The notes under the pieces are model-generated. The model saw nothing but the letters and a program-made list of their open reading frames with translations, did no database searches and had not been told where the DNA came from. A stretch of DNA of 64,000 bases from the NCBI RefSeq assembly GCF_019443745.1, contig NZ_CP050948.1:2732001-2796000 (forward strand). Reading direction: 5' to 3'. Positions 1-7,430 of this stretch are shown piece by piece (position 1 is the first letter of the stretch; each line of letters starts with the position of its first letter). Made by a program: the position numbers and the translations under genes. Source of the DNA: Iamia sp. SCSIO 61187. GTDB taxonomy: Bacteria > Actinomycetota > Acidimicrobiia > Acidimicrobiales > Iamiaceae.

Positions 1-1178
1 GCGTTCTTCTCCCACCCGTCGCCGGTCATGAGCGAGTCGACCTGCTCGAGGTCGAGGGTGTAGTCGGCGAAGGCCTCGGTGTCGGTGAAGGCCGACAGGA
101 TCGGGGCCTCGAGCGTGTTCAGGGCCTCGGTCAGGCCGATGCCCCCGAAGAGGGCCTCGACGATGGCGTCACGGTCGAGGCTGTAGGCGAAGGCCTGGCG
201 CACGGCGACCGAGTCGAAGGGGAACTCGGAGTTGTTCATCCACAACGCCTCCATGTTGCCCGTCTGGTCGGAGAAGCTGCTGTTGCCCTCGACGCCGGCG
301 TTGATGCTCTCGATCACGTCGAGCTGCGGCTGCGGGTAGATCGCCGAGACCTCACCGGCCTGGTAGGCCTGGAACTCGGCGGCGGTGTCGGTGACGAACC
401 GGAAGGTGACCGACTCCAGCTTCGGCTGGGGGCCCCAGTAGTTCTCGTTGGGGACGAGCACGACCTCGGAGCCCTTGGCCCACTCCTCGATCATCCAGGG
501 GCCACCGGAGAAGTCGTAGCCGTTGGCCATCATGGCGTTGCGGTCCTCGCCCTCGAGGATGTGCGACGGGTAGATGCCGTAGCCACCGCCGAAGAGGCCC
601 TTCCAGTCGGAGAAGGGCTCAGAGAAGGTCACCACCGCGACCTTGGGGTCGCTGTCGTCGACCGACTCGATGTTGGCGTAGCCGGTGGTGTCGTAGATGT
701 CCTCGCCGTTGGCGATCTGGTCCCACGTGTACTTGAAGTCCGTGGACGTGATCGGCTCGCCGTCGCTCCAGACCGCGTCCTCGCTGATCGTGTAGGTCAC
801 GACCTGCTGGGGCTCCTCCTCGAGCTCGGGCTCACCGTCGAGCAGGATGCTCGGCTCGTAGACCCACTCGTCGCCGTCCTGCACCACGTCGAAGGTGCGG
901 GGCATGGTGTTGACGTTCATGGTCCAGAAGCCCCAGCTGGCGCCGGCGCAGCTGGAGATCCAGTCGACGCAGTCCGGCTCCTGCTCGGCACCGAGGACCA
1001 GGTTGCCGCCCTCGGGGATGTCGTCGGGGTTGACCGTGGTCTCGGTCTCATCACCCCCACCGTCGCCGCCGGCGGTGTCGTCACCCCCCTCGTCGTCGCT
1101 CCCGCCGCACGAGGCGGCGAGGAGGGCGAAGCCCAGGATCAGGGCCAGGAAAGAGAGCAACCGTCGGCTGCGAACCAT
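1..1178 (-). CDS. ABC transporter solute-binding lipoprotein, family 5 (3' end beyond window)
   Basis: Substrate-binding component of a peptide/nickel-type (SBP family 5) ABC importer, expected to be lipid-anchored outside the membrane. The ATG at 1178 opens a signal peptide with basic MVRSRR start, hydrophobic core and lipobox LAASC, followed by a Gly/Asp/Glu-rich spacer. About 392 residues are in the window and the frame stays open through base 1, so the C-terminus is missing. Family features include the segments around WSDGEPITSTDFKYTWD and the later LDRDAIVEALFGG region, where bound peptide is contacted in relatives. No permease or ATPase gene is visible; they may lie beyond the left edge. 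Family assignment is secure, substrate unknown. Confidence 0.9.
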   Translation of the reverse strand, partial: MVRSRRLLSFLALILGFALLAASCGGSDDEGGDDTAGGDGGGDETETTVNPDDIPEGGNLVLGAEQEPDCVDWISSCAGASWGFWTMNVNTMPRTFDVVQDGDEWVYEPSILLDGEPELEEEPQQVVTYTISEDAVWSDGEPITSTDFKYTWDQIANGEDIYDTTGYANIESVDDSDPKVAVVTFSEPFSDWKGLFGGGYGIYPSHILEGEDRNAMMANGYDFSGGPWMIEEWAKGSEVVLVPNENYWGPQPKLESVTFRFVTDTAAEFQAYQAGEVSAIYPQPQLDVIESINAGVEGNSSFSDQTGNMEALWMNNSEFPFDSVAVRQAFAYSLDRDAIVEALFGGIGLTEALNTLEAPILSAFTDTEAFADYTLDLEQVDSLMTGDGWEKN

Positions 1179-1290
1179 GTGTGTCTCCTCAGTGGGATGC
1201 GGGGTGACCGGGCGGTGGGACCGAGGTGGCGCGCCGCCGGTGTCGGTCGCCGGTGGGGGGTTTGGCAGGTGACCCGGCGATCGGTCGCGC

Positions 1291-1296
1291 AAGGTA
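1291..1296 (-). promoter_or_regulatory. Candidate -10 box for the solute-binding protein gene
   Basis: On the minus strand this reads TACCTT, a good actinobacterial -10 hexamer, about 110 bases upstream of the ATG at 1178. No convincing -35 is visible, so this is a weak call. It would give a leader of about 105 nt. Confidence 0.3.
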
Positions 1297-1363
1297 GCAC
1301 AGGACTGGTCACATGGGTCACGATGGGACCGAGGTGAGGCGCACGATGCCCAGGCCCGAGCGT

Positions 1364-1384
1364 GACGCCGGTTACGCCGGCGTT
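1364..1384 (-). terminator. Candidate hairpin terminator after tpiA
   Basis: ACGCCGG (1365-1371) pairs perfectly with CCGGCGT (1377-1383) around a 5-base loop, 17 bases past the tpiA stop. No T-run follows on the minus strand, so it may be a weak or factor-dependent end, or chance in high GC. Confidence 0.35.
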
Positions 1385-1400
1385 TCGGGGCGCTGACGCG

Positions 1401-2168
1401 TCAGTGGCGGACGATGCCGGCGAAGTCGGCGGCATCGAGCGACGCCCCACCCACCAGGGCCCCGTCGATGTCGGGCTGGGCCATGAGCTCGGCGGCGTTG
1501 GCCGGCTTGACCGAGCCGCCGTACTGGATGCGGACCGACGCGGCGGCGTCCTCGCCGGCCACCTCGGCCACGGTGCGACGGACGACGGCGCACGTGGCCT
1601 GGGCGTCCTCGGCGCTGGCGGTGCGGCCCGTGCCGATGGCCCAGATCGGCTCGTAGGCGATCACGAGCCCGCCGACCTGGGCCGGGCTGACGCCCTCGAG
1701 CCCGGCCCGGACCTGGCCGGCCACCTTGGCGTCGGTCTGGCCCGCGTCGCGCTCGTCGAGCGTCTCGCCGCAGCACATGATCGGGACCATCCCGTGGGCG
1801 AGGATCGCCAGGACCTTCTTGTTCACCCACTCGTCAGACTCGCCGAAGAGCTCGCGCCGCTCGGAGTGGCCCACGATGACGTAGCGGACGTTCAGCTTGG
1901 CCAGCATCGCCGGCGAGACCTCGCCGGTGAAGGCGCCCTTCTCCTCCCAGTGGCAGTGCTGGGCGCCGAGGACGATGGGCATCTTGTCCTGCTCGATGGC
2001 GGTCTGGAGGGTGCGCAGGTCGGTGAACGGGGCGTGGACCGACACCTCGACCTGCAGGTCCTCCTCCTCGCCGAGCAGGTAGTTGAGCTTCTGCACCGTG
2101 GCCAGGGCCTCGAAGTGGTTGTGGTGCATCTTCCAGTTGCCGCTGATCAGCGGCGTGCGCGTGGCCAT
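1401..2168 (-). CDS. tpiA: Triosephosphate isomerase
   Basis: Interconverts dihydroxyacetone phosphate and glyceraldehyde 3-phosphate in glycolysis/gluconeogenesis, in the cytoplasm. The 255-residue protein has the normal length and a full TIM-barrel active site: Lys13 in SGNWKM, electrophilic His101 in VGHSERR and the general base Glu173 in AYEPIWAIGTG. ATG start at 2168, 29 bases downstream of pgk, so gap-pgk-tpiA form one operon. The secG gene that often follows tpiA in actinobacteria is absent; a solute-binding protein gene follows instead. Confidence 0.98.
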   Translation of the reverse strand: MATRTPLISGNWKMHHNHFEALATVQKLNYLLGEEEDLQVEVSVHAPFTDLRTLQTAIEQDKMPIVLGAQHCHWEEKGAFTGEVSPAMLAKLNVRYVIVGHSERRELFGESDEWVNKKVLAILAHGMVPIMCCGETLDERDAGQTDAKVAGQVRAGLEGVSPAQVGGLVIAYEPIWAIGTGRTASAEDAQATCAVVRRTVAEVAGEDAAASVRIQYGGSVKPANAAELMAQPDIDGALVGGASLDAADFAGIVRH

Positions 2169-2197
2169 GTCGTCGTCGTCCTCGGGGTCGGTGGGGT

Positions 2198-3349
2198 TCA
2201 GGAACGCCCGGCGCGCAGGGCCTCGAGGCCGGGCAGGTCACCCTGCTCGAGCAGCTCGAGGCTGGCGCCGCCGCCGGTGGAGATGTGGTCGATGCGGTCG
2301 GCCAGGTCGAACTGGGCCACGGCGGCGGCGCTGTCGCCCCCGCCCACCACGGTGAAGCCCCGGCACTCGGCCACGGCCTCGGCGACGGTGCGGGTCCCGG
2401 CGGCGAAGCGGGGGTCCTCGAACACGCCCATGGGCCCGTTCCAGAGGACCTGGCGGGCGTCGAGGATCACGTCGGAGAACTCGGCGGCGGTCCCGGGTCC
2501 GATGTCGAGGCCCATCCAGCCGTCGGGGAGGTCGCGACCCATCTGGCGGACGTCCCCGCCGGCCGCCGGGTCGCCGATCTTCCCGCCCGGGCCCAGGGCG
2601 GTGATGTCCGACGGGAGGTGCAGCGGGGCGCCCGAGTCGAGCAGCTCCCGGCACCGGTCGACCTGGTCCTCCTCCAGCAGGGAGGATCCGACCTGGTGGC
2701 CCTGGGCGGCCAGGAAGGTGAAGCACATCCCCCCGCCGATGATCAGGCTGTCGCACACGTCGAGCAGGGCCCCGATGACGCCGAGCTTGTCGCTGACCTT
2801 GGCCCCGCCCAGGATGCCGACGAACGGCCGCCGGGGGTTGGTGCGACAGCCCAGCAGGACGTCGACCTCCTCGGCGAGCAGCCGGCCGGCGGCGCTGGGC
2901 AGGTGCTGGGGCGGGCCCACGATCGAGGCGTGGGACCGGTGCGACGCCCCGAAGGCGTCGTTGACGTAGCCGTCCTGGCCGGCGACGAGGCGCTCGACGA
3001 AGGCGGGGTCGTTCGCCGTCTCGCCGGCGTCCCACCGCAGGTTGTCGAGGACCTCGACACCGCCGATCAGCTCGCCCAGGCGCGCTCGCACCGGCTCGAT
3101 GTCGGACTCCGGGGTCGGTGCGCCCTTGGGTCGGCCCAGGTGGGAGCAGGCGGTGACGTGCGCGCCCCGCTCGGTCAGCCACCGCAGGGTCGGCAGGGCG
3201 GCCCGGATGCGGAGGTCGTCGGTGATCTGGCCGTCCCGGAGGGGGACGTTCAGGTCCGCCCGGACCAGGATCCTCTTCCCGTCGAGCCCGCCGAGGGCGG
3301 CCTCGAGGTCCTCCAGCCGCGGGACCGCGGCCGGGTCGGCGGTGGTCAC
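2198..3349 (-). CDS. pgk: Phosphoglycerate kinase
   Basis: Transfers the acyl phosphate of 1,3-bisphosphoglycerate to ADP. The 383-residue protein has the PGK start KRILVRADLNVPL, the LGRPKG segment, and a C-terminal GGGDSAAA nucleotide-binding loop. I place the start at the GTG 3347-3349 because it overlaps the gap stop codon as GTGA and leaves a standard-length N-terminus; longer upstream starts lie inside gap and add unrelated Arg-rich residues. Translation is probably coupled to gap. Confidence 0.97.
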   Translation of the reverse strand: MTTADPAAVPRLEDLEAALGGLDGKRILVRADLNVPLRDGQITDDLRIRAALPTLRWLTERGAHVTACSHLGRPKGAPTPESDIEPVRARLGELIGGVEVLDNLRWDAGETANDPAFVERLVAGQDGYVNDAFGASHRSHASIVGPPQHLPSAAGRLLAEEVDVLLGCRTNPRRPFVGILGGAKVSDKLGVIGALLDVCDSLIIGGGMCFTFLAAQGHQVGSSLLEEDQVDRCRELLDSGAPLHLPSDITALGPGGKIGDPAAGGDVRQMGRDLPDGWMGLDIGPGTAAEFSDVILDARQVLWNGPMGVFEDPRFAAGTRTVAEAVAECRGFTVVGGGDSAAAVAQFDLADRIDHISTGGGASLELLEQGDLPGLEALRAGRS

Positions 3350-4356
3350 TTGTTGGCGGCGCCGACGATGAGGGCGAGGTCGACGATGCGGTTCGAGTAG
3401 CCCCACTCGTTGTCGTACCAGCCCAGCACCTTGACCAGGTTGCCCTGGCTCATGGTGAGCCCCGAGTCGAAGGTGACCGAGTAGGGGGTCTGGACGATGT
3501 CCGAGCTGACCAGCGGCTCGTCGGAGTACTTGAGGACCTTGGAGAGCGGCCCGCTCTCGGCCGCGGCCTTGAAGGCGTCGTTGACCTCGTCGACGGTGGC
3601 CTCGGTCTTGATCAGGCCGGTGAAGTCGGTGATCGAGCCGGTCGGCACGGGGACCCGCAGCGAGGTGCCGTCGAGCTTGCCCTGCATGGCCTGGAGCACC
3701 AGCCCGGTGGCCCGGGCGGCCCCGGTGGAGGTCGGGACGATGTTCACCGCCGCGGCGCGGGCTCGGCGCAGGTCCTTGTGCGGCCCGTCCACCAGCTGCT
3801 GGTCGCCGGTGTAGGCGTGGATGGTGTTCATCAGGCCCTTCTCGACGCCGAAGGCGTCGTCGAGGACCTTGACCATGGGGACGAAGCAGTTCGTGGTGCA
3901 GGACGCGTTCGACACCACGATGTGCTTCTCGGGGTCGAAGGTGTCGTCGTTGACGCCGACTACGAAGGTGGCGTCGGCGTTGGTGGCCGGGGCCGAGACG
4001 ATCACGCGGGGCGCACCGGCCTCGACGTGGGCGGCGGCAGCGTCGCGGGAGGTGAAGAACCCGGTGGACTCGATGACCACGTCGACGCCGAGGTCGCCCC
4101 AGGGCAGCTTGGCCGGGTCGCGCTCGGCGAGGATCTTGACCGTGTCACCGTCGACCTCGATGCCGTCGTCGACGACCTTCACGTCCCCGGGGAACTGGCC
4201 GCCGATCGTGTCGTACTTCAGGAGGTGGGCCATGGTGTCGACCGAACCGAGGTCGTTGGCGGCCACGAAGTCGATGTCGGCGCCGGATGCCTTCACCGCC
4301 CGGAAGATGTTGCGGCCGATGCGACCGAAGCCGTTGATGCCGACACGGATGCTCAT
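3346..4356 (-). CDS. gap: Glyceraldehyde-3-phosphate dehydrogenase, type I
   Basis: NAD-dependent oxidation and phosphorylation of glyceraldehyde 3-phosphate. The 336 residues begin with the Rossmann motif GINGFGRIGR, carry the catalytic Cys153 in SNASCTTNC and the base His180, and end normally. The ATG at 4356 is preceded by AAAGGGG. It follows yvcK after only 73 bases; in most actinobacteria whiA lies between these two genes. First gene of gap-pgk-tpiA; a TACGGT hexamer about 45 bases upstream could be its own -10 box. Confidence 0.98.
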   Translation of the reverse strand: MSIRVGINGFGRIGRNIFRAVKASGADIDFVAANDLGSVDTMAHLLKYDTIGGQFPGDVKVVDDGIEVDGDTVKILAERDPAKLPWGDLGVDVVIESTGFFTSRDAAAAHVEAGAPRVIVSAPATNADATFVVGVNDDTFDPEKHIVVSNASCTTNCFVPMVKVLDDAFGVEKGLMNTIHAYTGDQQLVDGPHKDLRRARAAAVNIVPTSTGAARATGLVLQAMQGKLDGTSLRVPVPTGSITDFTGLIKTEATVDEVNDAFKAAAESGPLSKVLKYSDEPLVSSDIVQTPYSVTFDSGLTMSQGNLVKVLGWYDNEWGYSNRIVDLALIVGAANK

Positions 4357-4429
4357 GCTGGGCAGACCCCTTTGAGGTGGAGCGGACGTCGCCTCGGACC
4401 GTAGCCGAGGGCCGCCCGGCGACCTCCCC

Positions 4430-5293
4430 TCAGCGGCGGCCGACCAGGTCGGCGAGTGCCGCGGCCAGACGCTCCGGGTCGTGCACGGCGGCGTGGTCCG
4501 CGCCGACCGGGCGGACCACGACGTCGGGCGCCGGGGTCGGGGCGAACCGGGGGTCGGCCAGCACGACGTCGAAGGGCAGGCCGTGGGCCCGGGCCACGCC
4601 CAGGTGCTCGTCGGGCGAGAGGTCCTCGGTCTCCCCCACCTGCGGGCCCAGGTTCAGCACCAGGACCCGGGTGGCGGCGGTGGCGGTGAGGGCCCGGGCC
4701 ACCCCGGGGACGATGGCCGCGGCGAGGACGCTGGTGAAGAGCGAGCCCGGGCCCAGAGTGACCAGGTCGGCCTCGGCCAGGGCCCGGCCGACGGCGGCGG
4801 GCGTCGCCGGGTCTGCCGGCCGGATCGCCACCCGCCCGACCCCGCACGCCTCCTGCACCTGGACCTGGCCCTCCACCGGCGCCACCCCCCGCCGCATCCC
4901 CACGAGCGTCACCGGCTCGCTGGCGGCGGGGAGCACGGTGCCCACGGCGCCGACGAGCCGCCCGACCTCGGCGAGGGCGTCCTCGACGGGGAGGCCGTGG
5001 TCGATGAGCCCGGCGAGCAGGAGGTTGCCCAGGGCGTGCTCCTTGAGCTCGCCGTCGGCGAAGCGGTGCTCGAGGGCACCGCCGAGGGGCGACGCCGGGG
5101 CGGCGAGGGCGCTGAGGCACCGGCGCAGGTCGCCGGGCGGGAGGATCCCCAGGTCGTCGCGCAGCCGGCCGCTGGACCCGCCGTCGTCAGCGACCGACAC
5201 GATGGCGGTGAGGGCGCCGGCGAAGGTGCGGGCCGCCGCCAGCGTCGCCGCCAGGCCGTGGCCCCCGCCGACGCACGCGATGGCCGGCCTCAC
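4430..5293 (-). CDS. yvcK: YvcK/CofD-like gluconeogenesis factor
   Basis: Member of the YvcK family (CofD fold), required in other bacteria for cell shape and growth on gluconeogenic carbon and known to bind UDP-sugars; exact activity not settled. The 287-residue protein starts with CVGGGHGLAATLAA and carries the phosphate-site segment SVADDGGSSGRLRDDLG and PGDLRRCLSAL. The GTG at 5291-5293 overlaps the rapZ stop as GTGA, which decides the start. Neighbours rapZ (upstream) and gap (downstream) match the actinobacterial order except that whiA is missing. Confidence 0.93.
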   Translation of the reverse strand: MRPAIACVGGGHGLAATLAAARTFAGALTAIVSVADDGGSSGRLRDDLGILPPGDLRRCLSALAAPASPLGGALEHRFADGELKEHALGNLLLAGLIDHGLPVEDALAEVGRLVGAVGTVLPAASEPVTLVGMRRGVAPVEGQVQVQEACGVGRVAIRPADPATPAAVGRALAEADLVTLGPGSLFTSVLAAAIVPGVARALTATAATRVLVLNLGPQVGETEDLSPDEHLGVARAHGLPFDVVLADPRFAPTPAPDVVVRPVGADHAAVHDPERLAAALADLVGRR

Positions 5294-6135
5294 TTGGTGA
5301 TGTCCCGGTGGGAGATGGTGGGGTCGAGGCCGTGGGACCGCAGGCGCCCGGCCATCTCCTCGACGACGGCCACGGAGCGGTGGTGGCCGCCGGTGCAGCC
5401 GAAGGCGATGGTGAGGTACGCCTTGCCCTCGGTCTCGTACTCGGGGACGAGCAGGGCGAGCAGCCCCTCGACCTGGTCGAGGAAGGGCACGGCGGCGGGG
5501 TGGTCGAGGGCGTAGTCCCGCACGTCGGGCTCGCGCCCGGTGCCGCCCCGCAGGCCCTCGACCCAGTGCGGGTTGGGGAGGAACCGGCAGTCGAACACCA
5601 GGTCGGCGTCGGTCGGCAGGCCGTGCTTGTACCCGAAGGACATGAGCGAGACGGACATGCCCCCCGGGAGGCTGGTCTCGATCAGCTCCTCGATCCGGGC
5701 CCGGACGTCGTGGACCGAGAGGTCCGAGGTGTCGATCACGATGTCGGCCTTGTCGCGCAGGCGGTCGGCGAGGCGCCGCTCCCGCTCGATCGACTCGGCC
5801 AGCGACGTCCCGCCCATCGGGTGGCGTCGCTTGGTCATCTCGTACCGGCGGACCAGGGCCTCGGTCGAGGCGTCGAGGAACAGCACCCGCACCGTGCCCG
5901 ACCCGACCCGGAGCGGGGCGAGGAGGGCGTCGGGGTCCTCGAACATGGCCCCGGGGCCGACGGCCAGGGCCACCTGGTCGTGGGTCGAGCCGGGGGCGGC
6001 GGCCAGCTCGACGACCTTCCCCACCAGCGAGGTGGGCAGGTTGTCGATGACGAACCACCCGCGGTCCTCGAGCACGCCGGCCACGGTGGAGCGGCCGGCG
6101 CCGGACATGCCGGTGATGACGACGAAGTCGGTCAC
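5290..6135 (-). CDS. rapZ: RNase adapter / nucleotide-binding protein RapZ
   Basis: P-loop protein of the RapZ/YvcJ family; in enterobacteria it steers RNase E to GlmZ sRNA, while in Gram-positives its role is less clear. The 281 residues begin with FVVITGMSGAGRST, where Arg replaces the usual Walker A Lys, as I recall for actinobacterial members. The C-terminal half contains SFGYKHGLPTDADLVFDCRFLPNP and the GCTGGHHRSV segment typical of the family. GTG start at 6133-6135 overlaps the upstream stop as GTGA. Confidence 0.95.
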   Translation of the reverse strand: MTDFVVITGMSGAGRSTVAGVLEDRGWFVIDNLPTSLVGKVVELAAAPGSTHDQVALAVGPGAMFEDPDALLAPLRVGSGTVRVLFLDASTEALVRRYEMTKRRHPMGGTSLAESIERERRLADRLRDKADIVIDTSDLSVHDVRARIEELIETSLPGGMSVSLMSFGYKHGLPTDADLVFDCRFLPNPHWVEGLRGGTGREPDVRDYALDHPAAVPFLDQVEGLLALLVPEYETEGKAYLTIAFGCTGGHHRSVAVVEEMAGRLRSHGLDPTISHRDITK

Positions 6136-6599
6136 GACGCGATCCTACGGTGGCCGGCGAAGGCGGCGGCTGCGCAGACCAGGCCGTAGACGACCACGGT
6201 GGCCCAGACCAGGGGGTCGCCGGGGCGGTCGAGGTAGCGGACGTAGCCGGCCCCGGCGGCCAGGGCCCCGATCGCCGTCAGCGTCGCCTGGCGGGTCGGC
6301 GAGTAGCGGACGATCCGGAGGTTGTCGAGGACGAAGTCGACCACGGCGGGGAGCGGCAGGAGCGGGATCAGCACCGGGTCGAGGTCGCGGGGCCACCAGG
6401 GTCCGACGGCGGCGACGACGGCCGCCACCAGGGCGATCGGGTACATGAACAGGCAGCGCCGGCACACGTGGCGCCCGGCCACCACGGCGCAGCGCTCGTA
6501 GCCGTCGGGCCAGTGGTGGCTGAGCCACATCGGCGTGTCGGCCACCGGACCCTCCGACGCCAGCGGCACGTACGGCGGCAGCGGGTCCTCGTCGGTCAC
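6132..6599 (-). CDS. Small membrane protein, DUF2085-like
   Basis: 155-residue predicted inner-membrane protein with a Cys-rich entry segment (ERCAVVAGRHVCRRCLFMYP) before about three or four hydrophobic helices. The Cys/CxxC plus MYP pattern resembles DUF2085 (small predicted membrane proteins), whose function is unknown; I cannot confirm the match. GTG start at 6597-6599 overlaps the stop of the upstream methyltransferase as GTGA, and its own stop overlaps the rapZ start the same way, so it is translationally tied to rapZ-yvcK. Confidence 0.75.
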   Translation of the reverse strand: MTDEDPLPPYVPLASEGPVADTPMWLSHHWPDGYERCAVVAGRHVCRRCLFMYPIALVAAVVAAVGPWWPRDLDPVLIPLLPLPAVVDFVLDNLRIVRYSPTRQATLTAIGALAAGAGYVRYLDRPGDPLVWATVVVYGLVCAAAAFAGHRRIAS

Positions 6600-7363
6600 G
6601 GGAGGGGGCGCAGGCCGGGCACCTTCTCGGCCACCAGGACCAGGAGGCGGGGGTAGTCGGCGCCCTGCGGGTACTCCGGCGAGCGGGCCAGGAACCCCGG
6701 CGGCGGGGCGGGCTCCTCCATGTGCCGGAGCAGCAGGTCGTTCGCGGCCATGGCGTTGACGTAGCGGCCGAGGGGCCGGTGCACGAAGGGGATGCGGATG
6801 CCGGGCTCGACCTCCTCCAGCGTCAGGTCCTCGTGGAGGTAGGGGCCGATGCGCCAGTACTGCTCGGGCGGGTCGAGCACGTGGTCGTCGATCCAGCCGC
6901 TGTTGGGGGTCTGGAGGAGCGGGTGGTTCAGGAAGAAGGCGAAGCGGCCCCCGGGGCGCAGGACCCGGGCCACCTCGCCGAGGGCCTCGTCGACGGCCAC
7001 CACGTGCTCGAACACGAGGCAGGCGACCACGGCGTCGAAGGCGGCGTCGGCGAAGGGCAGGGCGTGGGCGCCGCCGAGGGCGTAGGCGGGGCCGCCGGCC
7101 CGGGCCGCGGCCTCGACGATCTGGGCCCGGGTGGGGTCGATGCCGACGACGGTGGTCGCCCCCCGGTCGACGCACTGGCGGGCGACCTGGCCCTCGCCGG
7201 TCCCCACGTCGAGCACCCGGTCGGCCCCGTCGAGCCACCGGGCCGCCAGGGGCATGATCTGCTCGACGTACTCCTCGTCGGCCCCCTCGGTGAACCCGTC
7301 CTGCCACCAGGCCGCCTGCTCCTCCCACAACCCGGCAGGCATCTCCGGCAGCTCACGTGTCAC
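6596..7363 (-). CDS. Class I SAM-dependent methyltransferase
   Basis: 255-residue cytoplasmic protein with the Rossmann SAM-binding core VLDVGTGEGQVARQ (about residue 50), an acidic motif II (VVGIDPT), and DAVVACLVFEHV then EVARVLRPGGRFAFFLNHP, all typical of type 11 methyltransferases. Substrate unknown. The GTG at 7363 is 7 bases downstream of a TAGGGT -10 box, so the message is probably leaderless. It heads the chain methyltransferase, DUF2085-like, rapZ, yvcK, with overlapping stop/start codons at each junction. Confidence 0.88.
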   Translation of the reverse strand: MTRELPEMPAGLWEEQAAWWQDGFTEGADEEYVEQIMPLAARWLDGADRVLDVGTGEGQVARQCVDRGATTVVGIDPTRAQIVEAAARAGGPAYALGGAHALPFADAAFDAVVACLVFEHVVAVDEALGEVARVLRPGGRFAFFLNHPLLQTPNSGWIDDHVLDPPEQYWRIGPYLHEDLTLEEVEPGIRIPFVHRPLGRYVNAMAANDLLLRHMEEPAPPPGFLARSPEYPQGADYPRLLVLVAEKVPGLRPLP

Positions 7364-7370
7364 GCCGGTG

Positions 7371-7376
7371 ACCCTA
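7371..7376 (-). promoter_or_regulatory. -10 box (TAGGGT) for a leaderless methyltransferase message
   Basis: TAGGGT on the minus strand ends 7 bases before the GTG at 7363, so the transcript should begin at or next to the start codon. Confidence 0.55.
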
Positions 7377-7380
7377 GGGT

Positions 7381-7430
7381 CTGGTCAGCGGTCGGCCCGC
7401 TCCCCGGGCCTGGTCAGCGGGCGGCCCGCT
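7381..7430. repeat. Imperfect 21-bp tandem repeat (29-base period)
   Basis: 7381-7401 and 7410-7430 match at 20 of 21 bases. The second copy carries the stop codon and last residues of the lipoprotein gene; the first lies just downstream. Looks like a short slippage duplication at the gene end. Confidence 0.7.

Noticed and set aside
561-1337. Plus-strand open frame across the solute-binding protein and its leader
   Set aside because: The minus strand encodes a clear lipoprotein with signal peptide and family motifs; the plus frame has no recognisable features.
1179-1400. Small RNA or secG gene between tpiA and the solute-binding protein gene
   Set aside because: No open frame with SecG-like helices and no RNA structure beyond one short hairpin.
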